Shown: positions 1 through 8,817 of the stretch, piece by piece | Numbering within the stretch: the stretch's first letter is position 1 | How the letters are laid out: each line of letters begins with the position of its first letter | Notes under the pieces: generated by a model | The model's input: only the letters and a program-made list of their open reading frames with translations | Told to the model about the DNA's origin: nothing | The model's database searches: none | NCBI RefSeq assembly: GCF_001294645.1 | Contig: NZ_CP011868.1 | Location: 5,642,001-5,706,000 of the forward strand | Source: Pseudonocardia sp. HH130629-09 | GTDB lineage: Bacteria; Actinomycetota; Actinomycetes; Mycobacteriales; Pseudonocardiaceae | Reading direction: 5' to 3' | Length of the DNA stretch: 64,000 bases | Program-made: the position numbers and the translations under genes

Positions 1-1364
1 TCCGCGAGGCCCACCCGGACCTGCCCGCGGACACCGCGACGGGCGAGACCGTGGCCGTCGCCGGCCGGGTGATCTTCGTGCGGAACACCGGCAAGCTCTG
101 CTTCGCGACGCTGCGCGAGGGCGACGGCACCGAGCTGCAGGCCATGCTGTCGCTCGACCGGGTCGGCGCCGACGCGCTGGCCGGCTGGAAGGCCGTCGTG
201 GACATGGGTGACTTCGTCGCGGTGCGCGGCGAGGTCATCACCTCGCGGCGGGGCGAGCTCTCGGTGATGGTCGACGAGTGGTCGGTCGCCGCGAAGTCGG
301 TCCGGCCGCTGCCGACCGCGCACAAGGAGCTCTCCGAGGAGAACCGGGTCCGGCAGCGCTACGTCGACCTCATCCTGCGTCCGCAGGCCCGCGAGACCGT
401 GCGCGCGCGGTCCACCGTGCTGCGGACCGTCCGCGAGTCGCTCACCGGCCGCGACTTCATCGAGGTCGAGACGCCGATGCTGCAGAACCTGCACGGCGGC
501 GCCACCGCGCGCCCGTTCGTCACGCACGCCAACGCACTCGACTCCGATCTGTATCTGCGGATCGCCCCGGAGCTGTTCCTGAAGCGTTGCGTGGTCGGCG
601 GTATCGAGCGCGTCTTCGAGCTGAACCGGGTGTTCCGGAACGAGGGCATCGACTCCACGCATTCCCCGGAGTTCGCGATGCTGGAGGCCTACCAGGCCTA
701 CGCGACCTACGACGACATGGCGGTCCTGACCCGTGAGCTGATCCAGGCCTCGGCACGGGCGCTGTTCGGCTCCACCACGGTGCGCCACCACGACGGCACG
801 GAGCACGATCTCGGTGGCGAGTGGCGTTCGGTGACCATCTACGGATCGGTGTCCGAGGCCGTCGGCCAGGATGTGACGCCGGACACCGAACTGACTGAAC
901 TGCAACGGATCGCGGACGAGCACGACGTCGACATCACCGATTATCCGACGGCCGCCCAGATCGTGCTCGAGTTGTTCGAGAAGCTGGTCGAGCACACCCT
1001 GCTCGAGCCGACCTTCGTGCGGGACTTCCCGGTCGAGGTGCGGCCGCTGACCCGTGCGCACCGCGACGACCCCCGGCTGTCGGAGTCCTGGGACCTCATC
1101 GTCTTCGGGGTCGAGCTCGCCACGGCCTACTCCGAGCTGGTGGACCCCGTCGAGCAGCGGGAACGCCTGTACGCCCAGTCGCTCAAGGCCGCGGCGGGCG
1201 ACCCGGAGGCCATGCAGCTCGACGAGGACTTCCTGCGTGCCATGGAGTACGGCATGCCGCCCACCGGCGGCATGGGAATGGGTATCGACCGTCTGCTGAT
1301 GACGCTGACCGGCCTCGGAATCCGCGAGACGATCCTGTTCCCGCTGGTCCGCGGGGAGTCCTGA
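1..1364 (+). CDS. lysS: Lysyl-tRNA synthetase, class II (5' end outside window)
   Basis: Charges tRNA-Lys with lysine in the cytoplasm. The frame is open from the first bases of the window, so the gene starts upstream and the GTG at 51 is internal. The visible part begins in the N-terminal OB-fold anticodon-binding domain and runs through the class II catalytic core: motif 2 region FRNEGIDSTHSPEF near nt 633-674 and motif 3 GMGMGIDRLL near nt 1270-1299. The C-terminus is complete and is followed by a strong hairpin. lysS-lsr2-clpC is a conserved actinobacterial gene order, which supports the call. Family assignment is secure; only the missing N-terminus is unknown. Confidence 0.97.
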   Translation, partial: REAHPDLPADTATGETVAVAGRVIFVRNTGKLCFATLREGDGTELQAMLSLDRVGADALAGWKAVVDMGDFVAVRGEVITSRRGELSVMVDEWSVAAKSVRPLPTAHKELSEENRVRQRYVDLILRPQARETVRARSTVLRTVRESLTGRDFIEVETPMLQNLHGGATARPFVTHANALDSDLYLRIAPELFLKRCVVGGIERVFELNRVFRNEGIDSTHSPEFAMLEAYQAYATYDDMAVLTRELIQASARALFGSTTVRHHDGTEHDLGGEWRSVTIYGSVSEAVGQDVTPDTELTELQRIADEHDVDITDYPTAAQIVLELFEKLVEHTLLEPTFVRDFPVEVRPLTRAHRDDPRLSESWDLIVFGVELATAYSELVDPVEQRERLYAQSLKAAAGDPEAMQLDEDFLRAMEYGMPPTGGMGMGIDRLLMTLTGLGIRETILFPLVRGES

Positions 1365-1386
1365 ACCGGTTCCGAACGCACATCCG

Positions 1387-1425
1387 ACGACGTCCCCGGC
1401 CGCGAACGGCGACCGGGGACGTCGT
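1387..1425 (+). terminator. Hairpin terminator after lysS
   Basis: Perfect 13-bp inverted repeat (1387-1399 with 1413-1425) around a 13-nt loop, starting 22 nt after the lysS stop and followed by GTTTG. The tail is short on T, as is common in high-GC actinobacteria. The remaining DNA up to lsr2 (1426-1640) holds no gene; it contains a direct repeat TATTGCGTC at 1550-1558 and 1563-1571 that may lie in the lsr2 promoter. Confidence 0.75.
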
Positions 1426-1640
1426 GTTTGTCGGACCCGTACGAGTGGTGTGGGGCTCGTTTCACCGCATTCTCCCGACCCGGGTCGACGCCACGATCAT
1501 TTCTCGGATACTCTCTGATTCGAGTCGGAACCGGTACCCGGTGGTGTCGTATTGCGTCCTGCTATTGCGTCGCGCAGTCGCCGATGTCGGCCCCGGTCCC
1601 TCATCATGAACGTGTTCGGCCATTCAAGGAGGCTGCGGAG

Positions 1641-1988
1641 ATGGCGCAGATCAAGGAAGTCCGGCTCGTCGACGATCTGACCGGTGACGCGGCGGACGAG
1701 ACGATCGAGTTCGGTATCGACGGGCGCAACTACGAGATCGACCTGTCGGACGGGAACGCGAAGAAGCTGCGCGACGTGCTCGCCGACTACGTCGCCGCGG
1801 CCCGCCGGGCCGGGGGTGCGACCCGGCGTCGCGGCAGCGGCTCGGCGAGCACGGCGGCCCGCCGTCCGTCGGTCGACCGCGAGCAGAACCAGGCGATCCG
1901 CGAGTGGGCCCGCAACCGCGGGATGAAGGTCTCCGACCGCGGCCGTATCCCGGCCGAGGTCCTCGAGGCCTACCACCAGGAGAACTAA
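1641..1988 (+). CDS. lsr2: Lsr2 family nucleoid-associated protein
   Basis: 115-residue H-NS-like protein that bridges DNA and silences AT-rich, horizontally acquired genes. The N-terminal dimerisation domain (residues about 1-60, rich in acidic residues and beta strands) is joined by an Arg/Ala/Ser linker to the C-terminal DNA-binding domain, which carries the AT-hook-like RGR core (SDRGRIPAEV). ATG 1641 is chosen over the longer upstream frame because AAGGAGG lies at 1626-1632, about 8 nt upstream, and because the protein then begins MAQIKEV, as Lsr2 proteins do. Position between lysS and clpC matches the mycobacterial locus. It may silence the lower-GC accessory region at 58-64 kb (inference). 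Confidence 0.96.
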   Translation: MAQIKEVRLVDDLTGDAADETIEFGIDGRNYEIDLSDGNAKKLRDVLADYVAAARRAGGATRRRGSGSASTAARRPSVDREQNQAIREWARNRGMKVSDRGRIPAEVLEAYHQEN

Positions 1989-2011
1989 GGTCTACCTCAC
2001 CGAACGGGTCG

Positions 2012-2044
2012 GGGGAGGGGTACCGTCGCGACGGCCCCTTCCCC
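2012..2044 (+). terminator. Hairpin downstream of lsr2
   Basis: GGGGAGGGG (2012-2020) can pair with CCCCTTCCCC (2035-2044) with one bulge, enclosing the perfect palindrome CCGTCGCGACGG at 2023-2034. It sits between the lsr2 stop and the Shine-Dalgarno of the next gene, so it may end the lsr2 transcript or act in the leader of the next gene. Confidence 0.45.
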
Positions 2045-2066
2045 TTCGTCGTTGGGAGGCAGCCCG

Positions 2067-2894
2067 ATGGCCCGCCCCGTCACCGATCTCCGGGTGCTCC
2101 GCACCGAACGCCTGAGCCCGCACATGGTGCGCGTCGTCGCCGGTGGCGACGGCCTGGCGGCGTTCCCCGACACGGAGTACACCGACCGCTACGTCAAGAT
2201 CCTCTTCCCGCTCCCCGGCGTCGAGTACCCCGAGCCGCTGGACATGGACCGGGTGCACGCCGAGCTGCCGCGTGACCAGTGGCCCGCGCAGCGGACCTAC
2301 ACCGTCCGCTCGCTCGACCACGCCGCCGGCGAGCTCGTCATCGACTTCGTCCACCACGGCGACACCGGTCTCGCCGGCCCGTGGGCGGCCGCCGCCCGCC
2401 CGGGCGACCGGCTGCGGATGGTCGGCCCGGGCGGTGCCTACGCCCCGGACCCGGACGCCGACTGGCACCTGCTCGTGGGTGACGAGGCCGCGCTGCCCGC
2501 GATCTGCGCCGCGCTCGAGCGGATCCCGGCCGGCCGGTCGGTCGTCGCCGTCCTGCAGGTGGAGGCCCCCGGCGACGAGATCGCCGTGCCGACCGGCCCC
2601 GACGTGTACGTGCAGTGGCTGTACCGCAGCGACGCCGGGGGCGACCCGGACTCGGAGCAGCTGCCCGCCGTCGTCGCGGATCTGGAGTTCCTCCCCGGCC
2701 GTGTCCACGCCTTCGTGCACGGCGAGGCGATCGCCGTGCGCGAACTCCGCAGGCACCTCACCCGCGAGCGCGGCGTCGCCAAGGACGACCTGTCGATCTC
2801 CGGCTACTGGCGTCGCGGGCGCGACGAGGAGGGGTTCCGGCAGTTCAAGGCGGCCGAGCGGGAACGCGAGGAAGCCGCCGCCACGACCGGCTGA
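2067..2894 (+). CDS. Siderophore-interacting protein (FAD/NAD(P)H ferric-siderophore reductase)
   Basis: 275-residue cytoplasmic flavoprotein of the SIP family (ViuB/YqjH-like), which reduces ferric siderophores to release Fe2+. The N-terminal FAD-binding barrel contains the signature RTYTVRS (nt 2290-2310); the C-terminal part is the NAD(P)H-binding SIP domain, ending in the family's typical GYWRRGRDEEGF stretch followed by a short charged tail. ATG 2067 follows GGGAGG (2054-2059) at good spacing; the longer TTG start at 2052 would swallow that site. The gene lies alone between lsr2 and clpC. No convincing iron-box operator was found. Family is clear; the siderophore is unknown. Confidence 0.9.
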   Translation: MARPVTDLRVLRTERLSPHMVRVVAGGDGLAAFPDTEYTDRYVKILFPLPGVEYPEPLDMDRVHAELPRDQWPAQRTYTVRSLDHAAGELVIDFVHHGDTGLAGPWAAAARPGDRLRMVGPGGAYAPDPDADWHLLVGDEAALPAICAALERIPAGRSVVAVLQVEAPGDEIAVPTGPDVYVQWLYRSDAGGDPDSEQLPAVVADLEFLPGRVHAFVHGEAIAVRELRRHLTRERGVAKDDLSISGYWRRGRDEEGFRQFKAAEREREEAAATTG

Positions 2895-3126
2895 CCGCCG
2901 CCGGGAACACGGCAGGTGTCCCCCGTGTTACCGCCGGCACCTATCCCGGTGCACGTCAGGTGGAGGCGCCGGGGCCCCTTCGACCGATACAGTGGTATGA
3001 GGTCTCCCGTGAGGGTGGCCTGGCGCGGTGTCACGCGAGGGCGCAGTGTCGGTTCGGGCGAGCCCCGGACCGTACGACAGATGCTGGTCGCGCCGTCAGT
3101 GAGGCGCAGCAGGCAAGGAGTGCGAA

Positions 3127-5670
3127 TTGTTCGAGAGGTTCACCGACCGAGCGCGACGTGTTGTCGTCCTGGCCCAGGAAGAGGCCCGGATGCTCAACCA
3201 CAACTACATCGGGACCGAGCACATCCTCCTTGGCCTGATCCACGAGGGAGAGGGCGTCGCCGCGAAGGCGCTCGAGTCCCTTGGTATCGCTCTGGAGGGC
3301 GTGCGACAGCAGGTCGAGGAGATCATCGGCCAGGGGCAGCAGGCCCCGTCCGGCCACATCCCCTTCACCCCCCGGGCGAAGAAGGTGCTGGAGCTGTCGC
3401 TGCGCGAGGCGCTGCAGCTCGGCCACAACTACATCGGGACCGAGCACATCCTGCTCGGGCTCATCCGTGAGGGCGAGGGCGTCGCGGCCCAGGTGCTGGT
3501 CAAGCTGGGCGCCGACCTCAACCGTGTCCGTCAGCAGGTGCTCCAGCTGCTGTCCGGCTACCAGGGCAAGGAGCCGCAGGAGAGCGGCACCGGTGGCCGT
3601 GGCGAGGGCACGCCGTCCTCGTCGCTGGTGCTGGACCAGTTCGGTCGCAACCTCACCCAGCAGGCCCGCGAGGGCAAGCTGGACCCGGTCATCGGCCGGG
3701 AGAAGGAGATCGAGCGGATCATGCAGGTCCTCTCGCGGAGGACCAAGAACAACCCGGTGCTGATCGGTGAGGCCGGCGTCGGCAAGACCGCCGCCGTCGA
3801 GGGCCTCGGCCAGGCGATCGTCAAGGGCGAGGTCCCGGAGACGCTGAAGGACAAGCAGCTCTACACCCTCGACCTGGGCTCGCTGGTCGCCGGTTCCCGC
3901 TACCGCGGTGACTTCGAGGAGCGCCTCAAGAAGGTGCTCAAGGAGATCCGCACCCGCGGCGACATCATCCTGTTCATCGACGAGATCCACACCCTGGTGG
4001 GTGCGGGTGCCGCCGAGGGCGCGATCGACGCCGCCTCGATCCTCAAGCCGATGCTGGCCCGCGGCGAGCTGCAGACCATCGGTGCGACGACGCTCGACGA
4101 GTACCGCAAGTACGTCGAGAAGGACCCCGCGCTGGAGCGCCGCTTCCAGCCGATCCAGGTGTCCGAGCCGTCGGTCGAGCACACGATCGAGATCCTGCGC
4201 GGGCTGCGTGACCGGTACGAGGCGCACCACCGCGTCACGATCACCGACGACGCGCTGACCTCGGCGGCGACGCTGGCCGACCGCTACATCAACGACCGCT
4301 TCCTGCCGGACAAGGCGATCGACCTGATCGACGAGGCCGGCGCCCGGATGCGCATCCGCCGGATGACCGCTCCGCCGGACCTGCGGGAGTTCGACGAGAA
4401 GATCGCGAACGTCCGCCGGGACAAGGAGTCGGCGATCGACGCGCAGGACTTCGAGCGGGCCGCGCACCTGCGCGACCAGGAGAAGACCCTGCTCGGCGAG
4501 AAGGCCGAGCGCGAGAAGCAGTGGAAGTCGGGTGACCTCGACGTCGTCGCGGAGGTCGACGGCGAGCAGATCGCCGAGGTGCTGGGGAACTGGACCGGCA
4601 TCCCGGTGTTCAAGCTGACCGAGGAGGAGACGACCCGTCTGCTCAAGATGGAGGACGAGGTCCACAAGCGGATCATCGGCCAGGAGGACGCGGTCCGCTC
4701 CGTCTCGCAGGCGATCCGTCGTACCCGCGCCGGTCTGAAGGACCCGAAGCGCCCGTCCGGCTCGTTCATCTTCGCAGGCCCGTCCGGTGTCGGTAAGACC
4801 GAGCTGTCCAAGGCGCTCGCGAACTTCCTGTTCGGCGAGGACGACGCCCTCATCCAGATCGACATGGGTGAGTTCCACGACCGCTACACCGCCTCGCGGC
4901 TGTTCGGTGCCCCTCCCGGGTACGTCGGCTACGAGGAGGGCGGCCAGCTCACCGAGAAGGTGCGGCGCAAGCCGTTCTCGGTGGTGCTGTTCGACGAGAT
5001 CGAGAAGGCGCACCAGGAGATCTACAACACGCTCCTGCAGGTGCTCGAGGACGGCCGTCTCACCGACGGCCAGGGTCGCACGGTCGACTTCAAGAACACC
5101 GTGCTGATCTTCACCTCGAACCTGGGCACCCAGGACATCTCGAAGGCCGTGGGGCTGGGCTTCTCCTCCGGCGGCGACGAGAAGTCGAACTACGAGCGGA
5201 TGAAGACGAAGGTCAACGACGAGCTGAAGAAGCACTTCAGGCCGGAGTTCCTCAACCGCATCGACGACATCATCGTCTTCCACCAGCTCAACCAGGAACA
5301 GATCATCCAGATGGTCGACCTGATGATCGGGCGGGTGGAGAAGCAGCTGGCGAACAAGGACATGGGCATCGAGCTCACCGACAACGCCAAGAAGCTGCTG
5401 GCCCACCGCGGGTTCGACCCCGTCCTGGGCGCCCGGCCGCTGCGCCGGACGATCCAGCGGGAGATCGAGGACCAGCTGTCGGAGAAGATCCTGTTCGGCG
5501 AGATCGAGGCCGGACAGATCGTCATCGTCGACGTCGAGGGCCTCGACACCTCCGCGGAGGAGGGCTCCAACGCCTGGTCGGACAAGGCCAAGTTCACCTT
5601 CCGTGGTGAGCGCAAGCCGTCCGAGCCGGTGCCGGACTCCCCGCCGACCGCGCTGGCCGGCGAGGAGTAG
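3127..5670 (+). CDS. clpC: ATP-dependent Clp protease ATP-binding subunit ClpC
   Basis: 847-residue Hsp100 unfoldase that feeds substrates to the ClpP peptidase. Domains in order: two Clp_N repeats (about 1-150, each containing HNYIGTEHILLGLI), AAA+ module 1 with Walker A GEAGVGKT (about 214-221), a coiled middle region with a UVR-like segment (about 420-455), AAA+ module 2 with Walker A GPSGVGKT (about 552-559), and a ClpB-type C-terminal domain. The start is TTG 3127, preceded by AAGGAG at 3115-3120 and giving the family's standard MFERFTDRAR. Length and synteny match mycobacterial ClpC1, the essential ClpC of actinobacteria. A strong bidirectional hairpin follows. Confidence 0.98.
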   Translation: MFERFTDRARRVVVLAQEEARMLNHNYIGTEHILLGLIHEGEGVAAKALESLGIALEGVRQQVEEIIGQGQQAPSGHIPFTPRAKKVLELSLREALQLGHNYIGTEHILLGLIREGEGVAAQVLVKLGADLNRVRQQVLQLLSGYQGKEPQESGTGGRGEGTPSSSLVLDQFGRNLTQQAREGKLDPVIGREKEIERIMQVLSRRTKNNPVLIGEAGVGKTAAVEGLGQAIVKGEVPETLKDKQLYTLDLGSLVAGSRYRGDFEERLKKVLKEIRTRGDIILFIDEIHTLVGAGAAEGAIDAASILKPMLARGELQTIGATTLDEYRKYVEKDPALERRFQPIQVSEPSVEHTIEILRGLRDRYEAHHRVTITDDALTSAATLADRYINDRFLPDKAIDLIDEAGARMRIRRMTAPPDLREFDEKIANVRRDKESAIDAQDFERAAHLRDQEKTLLGEKAEREKQWKSGDLDVVAEVDGEQIAEVLGNWTGIPVFKLTEEETTRLLKMEDEVHKRIIGQEDAVRSVSQAIRRTRAGLKDPKRPSGSFIFAGPSGVGKTELSKALANFLFGEDDALIQIDMGEFHDRYTASRLFGAPPGYVGYEEGGQLTEKVRRKPFSVVLFDEIEKAHQEIYNTLLQVLEDGRLTDGQGRTVDFKNTVLIFTSNLGTQDISKAVGLGFSSGGDEKSNYERMKTKVNDELKKHFRPEFLNRIDDIIVFHQLNQEQIIQMVDLMIGRVEKQLANKDMGIELTDNAKKLLAHRGFDPVLGARPLRRTIQREIEDQLSEKILFGEIEAGQIVIVDVEGLDTSAEEGSNAWSDKAKFTFRGERKPSEPVPDSPPTALAGEE

Positions 5671-5685
5671 CAGGACCCACGCACG

Positions 5686-5731
5686 ACGACGGCGGGCCGT
5701 CTCGGGAGTTCCCGGGGCGGCCCGCCGTCGT
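5686..5731. terminator. Bidirectional terminator between clpC and kinase gene
   Basis: 14-bp perfect inverted repeat (5686-5699 with 5718-5731) located between two convergent genes, 15 nt after clpC and 9 nt beyond the end of the minus-strand gene. Confidence 0.75.
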
Positions 5732-5740
5732 GTGCGGGGT

Positions 5741-6427
5741 CTACGCCGAGCGCAGCGCGACGACCAGGTCGGCCCGGCCCCGGGAGGCCTCGACCAGGCG
5801 GGCGTTCGGCTCGTCGGTCCGTTCCACCCATGCCCGCGCCGCCTCCGGGGTCTTGCCGAAGTGCACGTGCCGGGCGACCAGGCGTTCCAACCGGAGCGCC
5901 TCGTCGGTCTCGTGGAACCACACCGCCTCGAACCCGGCTCGCACCGCCCGCCAGGTGGGGGTGTCGAGGAGCAGGTAGTTGCCCTCGCTGACAACGAGGC
6001 GGCACTCCGGGTGCACCGGGATCGACCCGGCCACGGGCTGCTCGATCTCCCGGTCGAACGCCGGGGCGTACACGGGGCCCGCGTCGTCGGTGGGGGTGGC
6101 CCGCAGGCGGGCGATCAGTGCGGCGTAGCCGTCGGCGTCGAAGGTGTCCGGGGCGCCCTTGCAGTGACGGCGGCCCAGCCGGTCCAGCTCGACGTCGGCG
6201 AGGTGGTAGCCGTCCATCGGGACGTGGGCGACCCGGTCCGGGCCGAGCCCGGCCGGGGGCGCGGCGGCGAGCGCGCGGACCAGGGCCAGCGCGACGGTCG
6301 TCTTCCCGGCCCCGGGCGGGCCCGCGATGCCCAGCAGCGCCCGTCGTCGTCCGGCGGTGAGCGCCCGCGCGCGCTCCACCAGCTCGTCGAAGCGGTCGAT
6401 CCGTGCCGGGGTGTCCACGGCCGTCAT
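5741..6427 (-). CDS. Nucleoside/nucleotide kinase family protein (uridine kinase-like P-loop)
   Basis: 228-residue P-loop kinase of the phosphoribulokinase/uridine kinase superfamily. Walker A GPPGAGKT is at residues 36-43; the family's MDGYHL substrate-loop motif follows, then RR-type basic residues and EGNYLLLD (Walker B-like). These actinobacterial proteins are annotated as nucleoside or nucleotide kinases and their true substrate is rarely tested; fructose or pantothenate-like kinases share the fold. ATG 6427 (MTAVDTPARI) is preferred to the longer upstream frame, whose extra sequence is low-complexity and would run into the neighbouring regulator. The gene is convergent with clpC. Confidence 0.85.
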   Translation of the reverse strand: MTAVDTPARIDRFDELVERARALTAGRRRALLGIAGPPGAGKTTVALALVRALAAAPPAGLGPDRVAHVPMDGYHLADVELDRLGRRHCKGAPDTFDADGYAALIARLRATPTDDAGPVYAPAFDREIEQPVAGSIPVHPECRLVVSEGNYLLLDTPTWRAVRAGFEAVWFHETDEALRLERLVARHVHFGKTPEAARAWVERTDEPNARLVEASRGRADLVVALRSA

Positions 6428-6500
6428 TCTCGCCCCCCTGCGGCCGGGTCCCGCCCGTGGCAGGACCTCCTCCGAGGAATACGTCTGACCGGCTGACCGC

Positions 6501-7262
6501 TCATCCAGACGACGGCCCGGGCCCCGCACGGGATCCGGGCCGACCGGCGTTCTCGGGCAGGCCCAACAGCCGGGTGACGGCGGGGGCGAGGACCTCGGCG
6601 TTCGCGGCGGTCTCCGTCGGCGTCCAGTCGGTCGCGCGCTCGACGACGGCGCGGATGGCCCCCGGCGTCGCCACCAGGAGCGTCTCGAACTCGGCCGCAC
6701 CCACGACGACGTCGGCCGCGGCCAGGGCGGCGCGCACGTCCGCCTCCATCCGTCGCGACAGGGCGTCCGTGCCCGCGGGCCGGTCTGCGCGGCTCAGGGC
6801 CTGCGCCAGTTCGGGCCGTTCGACGATGGGCCTGCCGGTGAGCCGGATGCTCTCGGTGAGCCGCCGCACCGGGTCGGCGTCGGGCTCGAGATGTGCGTCC
6901 AGCCAGGCGAAGTAGTCCGCGACGGTCTCGTCCCTCGCCGCCTCGAAGAGGTCTTCCTTCGAAGCGAAGTGGTTGTAGAACGAGCCGAACCCCACGTCCG
7001 CGAGCTCGGTGATGGTCTGGATGCTCGCCTGCCTGCCGTCCCGCTCGAGGAGGAGTCGTCGAGCAGCCCCGACGAGCGCCGTGCGAGTGCGTTCCTTGCG
7101 GCGCTCCCGACGGCCGCCGCGCGGCTCCTCCGGGGTGTCCGGTATGCCCCGGAACGTAGCACCGACGCCAAAGCCGATGGTGTCATCAGTAACCGGCGGT
7201 CTTCTTCGCCGCGGTGGACGAGGCGCACCGGCGCGGGCTGCGGATCGCGGGTCACCTGCCAC
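6501..7262 (-). CDS. TetR/AcrR family transcriptional regulator, start displaced
   Basis: One-component repressor with an N-terminal helix-turn-helix (RTALVGAARRLLLERDG, then TITELADVGFGSFYNHF, then KEDLFEAA) and a C-terminal ligand-binding domain resembling the TetR_C group that ends in RAVVERATDW. The core starts near nt 7110. No ATG, GTG or TTG lies between about 7120 and the GTG at 7262, which sits antisense inside the broken amidohydrolase; the coordinates therefore follow the only available start. The native 5' end was probably lost where the two gene fragments were joined near 7190. It may still be made with a foreign N-terminal extension, or may be inactive. Target unknown. Confidence 0.7.
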   Translation of the reverse strand: MAGDPRSAARAGAPRPPRRRRPPVTDDTIGFGVGATFRGIPDTPEEPRGGRRERRKERTRTALVGAARRLLLERDGRQASIQTITELADVGFGSFYNHFASKEDLFEAARDETVADYFAWLDAHLEPDADPVRRLTESIRLTGRPIVERPELAQALSRADRPAGTDALSRRMEADVRAALAAADVVVGAAEFETLLVATPGAIRAVVERATDWTPTETAANAEVLAPAVTRLLGLPENAGRPGSRAGPGPSSG

Positions 7263-8126
7263 CGGCGGTCCACATCGAGGATGCGGCCGCGGCGGGCTTC
7301 GACTCGATCGAGCACCTCGGGACGGGCCAGAGCGTGTTCCTGACCCTGTCGTCGGAGTCGCAGGCGCCGTGGGCCCAGGAGCCGACCGGCCTGCCGTTCC
7401 CGGCCTGGGTGGCCCGGCTGCAGTTCGCGGCCGAGTTCATCGACGCGTTCCAGAAGGAGACCTTCCTCGGTCCCGCCACGAGCACCACGGACGAGGCACA
7501 ATCGCCCTGCTCCGACGGGCCTTCGAGACCTACTCCGAGGAGCGCACCGACGCGCTGGGTCGCTCCTTCGCGGACAACGGGGTCTGGCACTGCCCGACCC
7601 TCGTCGGCCTGCGTGGCAAGTACCGCCCCGATGGCCCGGAGTTCCGGGAGGATCCCTGGCTGCAGCGCGCGCCCGCCGATCAGCGCGAACGTCAGCAGGC
7701 CGACGCCGAGGCGTTCCGCGCGGCCCCGCAAGCCGACCGCGACGTGCTGCACGAGTACTGCGAGCGCTGTGTGCGGACGGTCGGTCGGGTCGCCGCGGCA
7801 GGCACGCGGATCATGAGCGGAACCGACACCAGCGGCCGCGGTGTCGCGCGCTCGATCCACGAGGAGTTCCGGGAGCTCGGTCGGGCGGGCCTGAGCCCCT
7901 CGAGGTGCTCCGCAGCACCACCACGGCGCCGGCCGAGTACCTCGGCCGCGGCGAGACGATGGGCCGCATCGTCCCGGGGGCCGACGCAGATCTCCTCCTG
8001 CTCGCCGCCGACCCGCTGCAGTCGGTCGAGAACCTCGCCACGGTCTCCACCGTGGTGCGTGCCGGGCACGTGCACCCGATCGACGCGCTCGACGCCCGGG
8101 TGGGCGCGCTCCTCGCGACGGCCTGA
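7193..8126 (+). pseudogene. Amidohydrolase (imidazolonepropionase-like), truncated and twice frameshifted
   Basis: Remnant of a metal-dependent amidohydrolase related to imidazolonepropionases/prolidases. A stop at 7190-7192 precedes the first homologous codons (VFFAAVDEAHRRGL), so the N-terminal half with the first metal ligands is missing. Homology continues in one frame to about 7495 (GHLPPAVHIEDA, FDSIEHLG). It moves to a second frame from about 7500 to 7895 (ALLRRAFETYSEERTD, CPTLVGLRGKY, MSGTDTSGRG) and to a third from about 7900 to 8126 (EVLRSTTTAPAEYLG, MGRIVPGADADLLLL, the typical C-terminal barrel motif). No start codon or uninterrupted frame exists. It is bounded by a terminator, showing it was once a separate transcription unit. 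Confidence 0.85.
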
Positions 8127-8161
8127 CGCCGTCACCCCGCCACGACGCGGGGTGACGGCGT
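8126..8161 (+). terminator. Hairpin terminator after amidohydrolase remnant
   Basis: 14-bp perfect inverted repeat (8126-8139 with 8148-8161) with an 8-nt loop, beginning at the last base of the pseudogene's stop codon. Confidence 0.75.
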
Positions 8162-8176
8162 CCTAAGGTCGACTCC

Positions 8177-8689
8177 ATGCGCTCCCTCGCCGTCCTCGGC
8201 CTGCTCGTCGCTCTGGCGGGCTGTTCCTCCCCGGCCCCCGAACCGGCACCGGCACCGGCGGCCGCCCCCGCGCCGCCGCCCGTCTGCACGGTGGACGACA
8301 TCGGGGTGTCGGGGGACCCCGGCAGCAAGCCGACGATCACCGTGCCGGATACCTGCACCCCGCCCGCGCAGCTCCTGAGCAAGGACCTCGTGGTCGGCAC
8401 CGGCCCCGAGGTCGTCCTCGGCTCCACCGTGCAGACCCACTACGACCTCGTGACCTGGTCGGACAAGCGGGAGCTCGACGCCTCCTGGTTCCGCGGCGAG
8501 ACCTTCCCGCTGGAGAAGGTGGGCGACGCCCCGGTCATCGACGGCTGGAACGAGGGTGTGGTCGGCATGCGCGAGGGCGGCCGCCGACTGCTGGTGATCC
8601 CGCCGGACAAGGCGTACGGGGCGGGCGGTCGTGGCATCGCACCGAACGAGACCCTCGTCTTCGTCGTGGACGCGGTCCAGGTGTCCTGA
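8177..8689 (+). CDS. FKBP-type peptidyl-prolyl cis-trans isomerase lipoprotein
   Basis: 170-residue secreted lipoprotein predicted to catalyse proline isomerisation outside the membrane. A lipoprotein signal peptide (MRSLAVLGLLVALAGC, lipidated Cys16) is followed by an Ala/Pro-rich spacer and one FKBP domain. Family marks are VQTHYDLVTW, the VIDGWNEGVVGMREGGRR core and IPPDKAYGAGG, ending in ETLVFVVDAVQVS. It is monocistronic, just beyond the terminator at 8126-8161. The 128-bp gap to the next gene contains only a very short open frame that is not called. Confidence 0.92.
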   Translation: MRSLAVLGLLVALAGCSSPAPEPAPAPAAAPAPPPVCTVDDIGVSGDPGSKPTITVPDTCTPPAQLLSKDLVVGTGPEVVLGSTVQTHYDLVTWSDKRELDASWFRGETFPLEKVGDAPVIDGWNEGVVGMREGGRRLLVIPPDKAYGAGGRGIAPNETLVFVVDAVQVS

Positions 8690-8817
8690 GCTCCGTCCGG
8701 GCGGTCCGCCCGCACTCGTCGTCGCGGTGACGGCCCTGCTCCGGTTCGACCCGCGTCGCCGCCTCCCGGGCACCGACGACGACGGCATCCCCGACCACAC
8801 CGATCCGGGATGAGCCC

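Noticed and set aside
1984..2003. IdeR/DtxR-like box before the siderophore-interacting protein gene
   Set aside because: Only partial match (AAGGTCTACCT) to the consensus, so not listed as an operator.
3031..5994. 987-codon open frame antisense to clpC
   Set aside because: Shadow of clpC codon bias; Leu/Val/Arg-rich with no domain, and clpC is certain.
8727..8813. 28-codon frame after the FKBP gene
   Set aside because: Too short, no ribosome binding site and no clear hydrophobic or conserved pattern.
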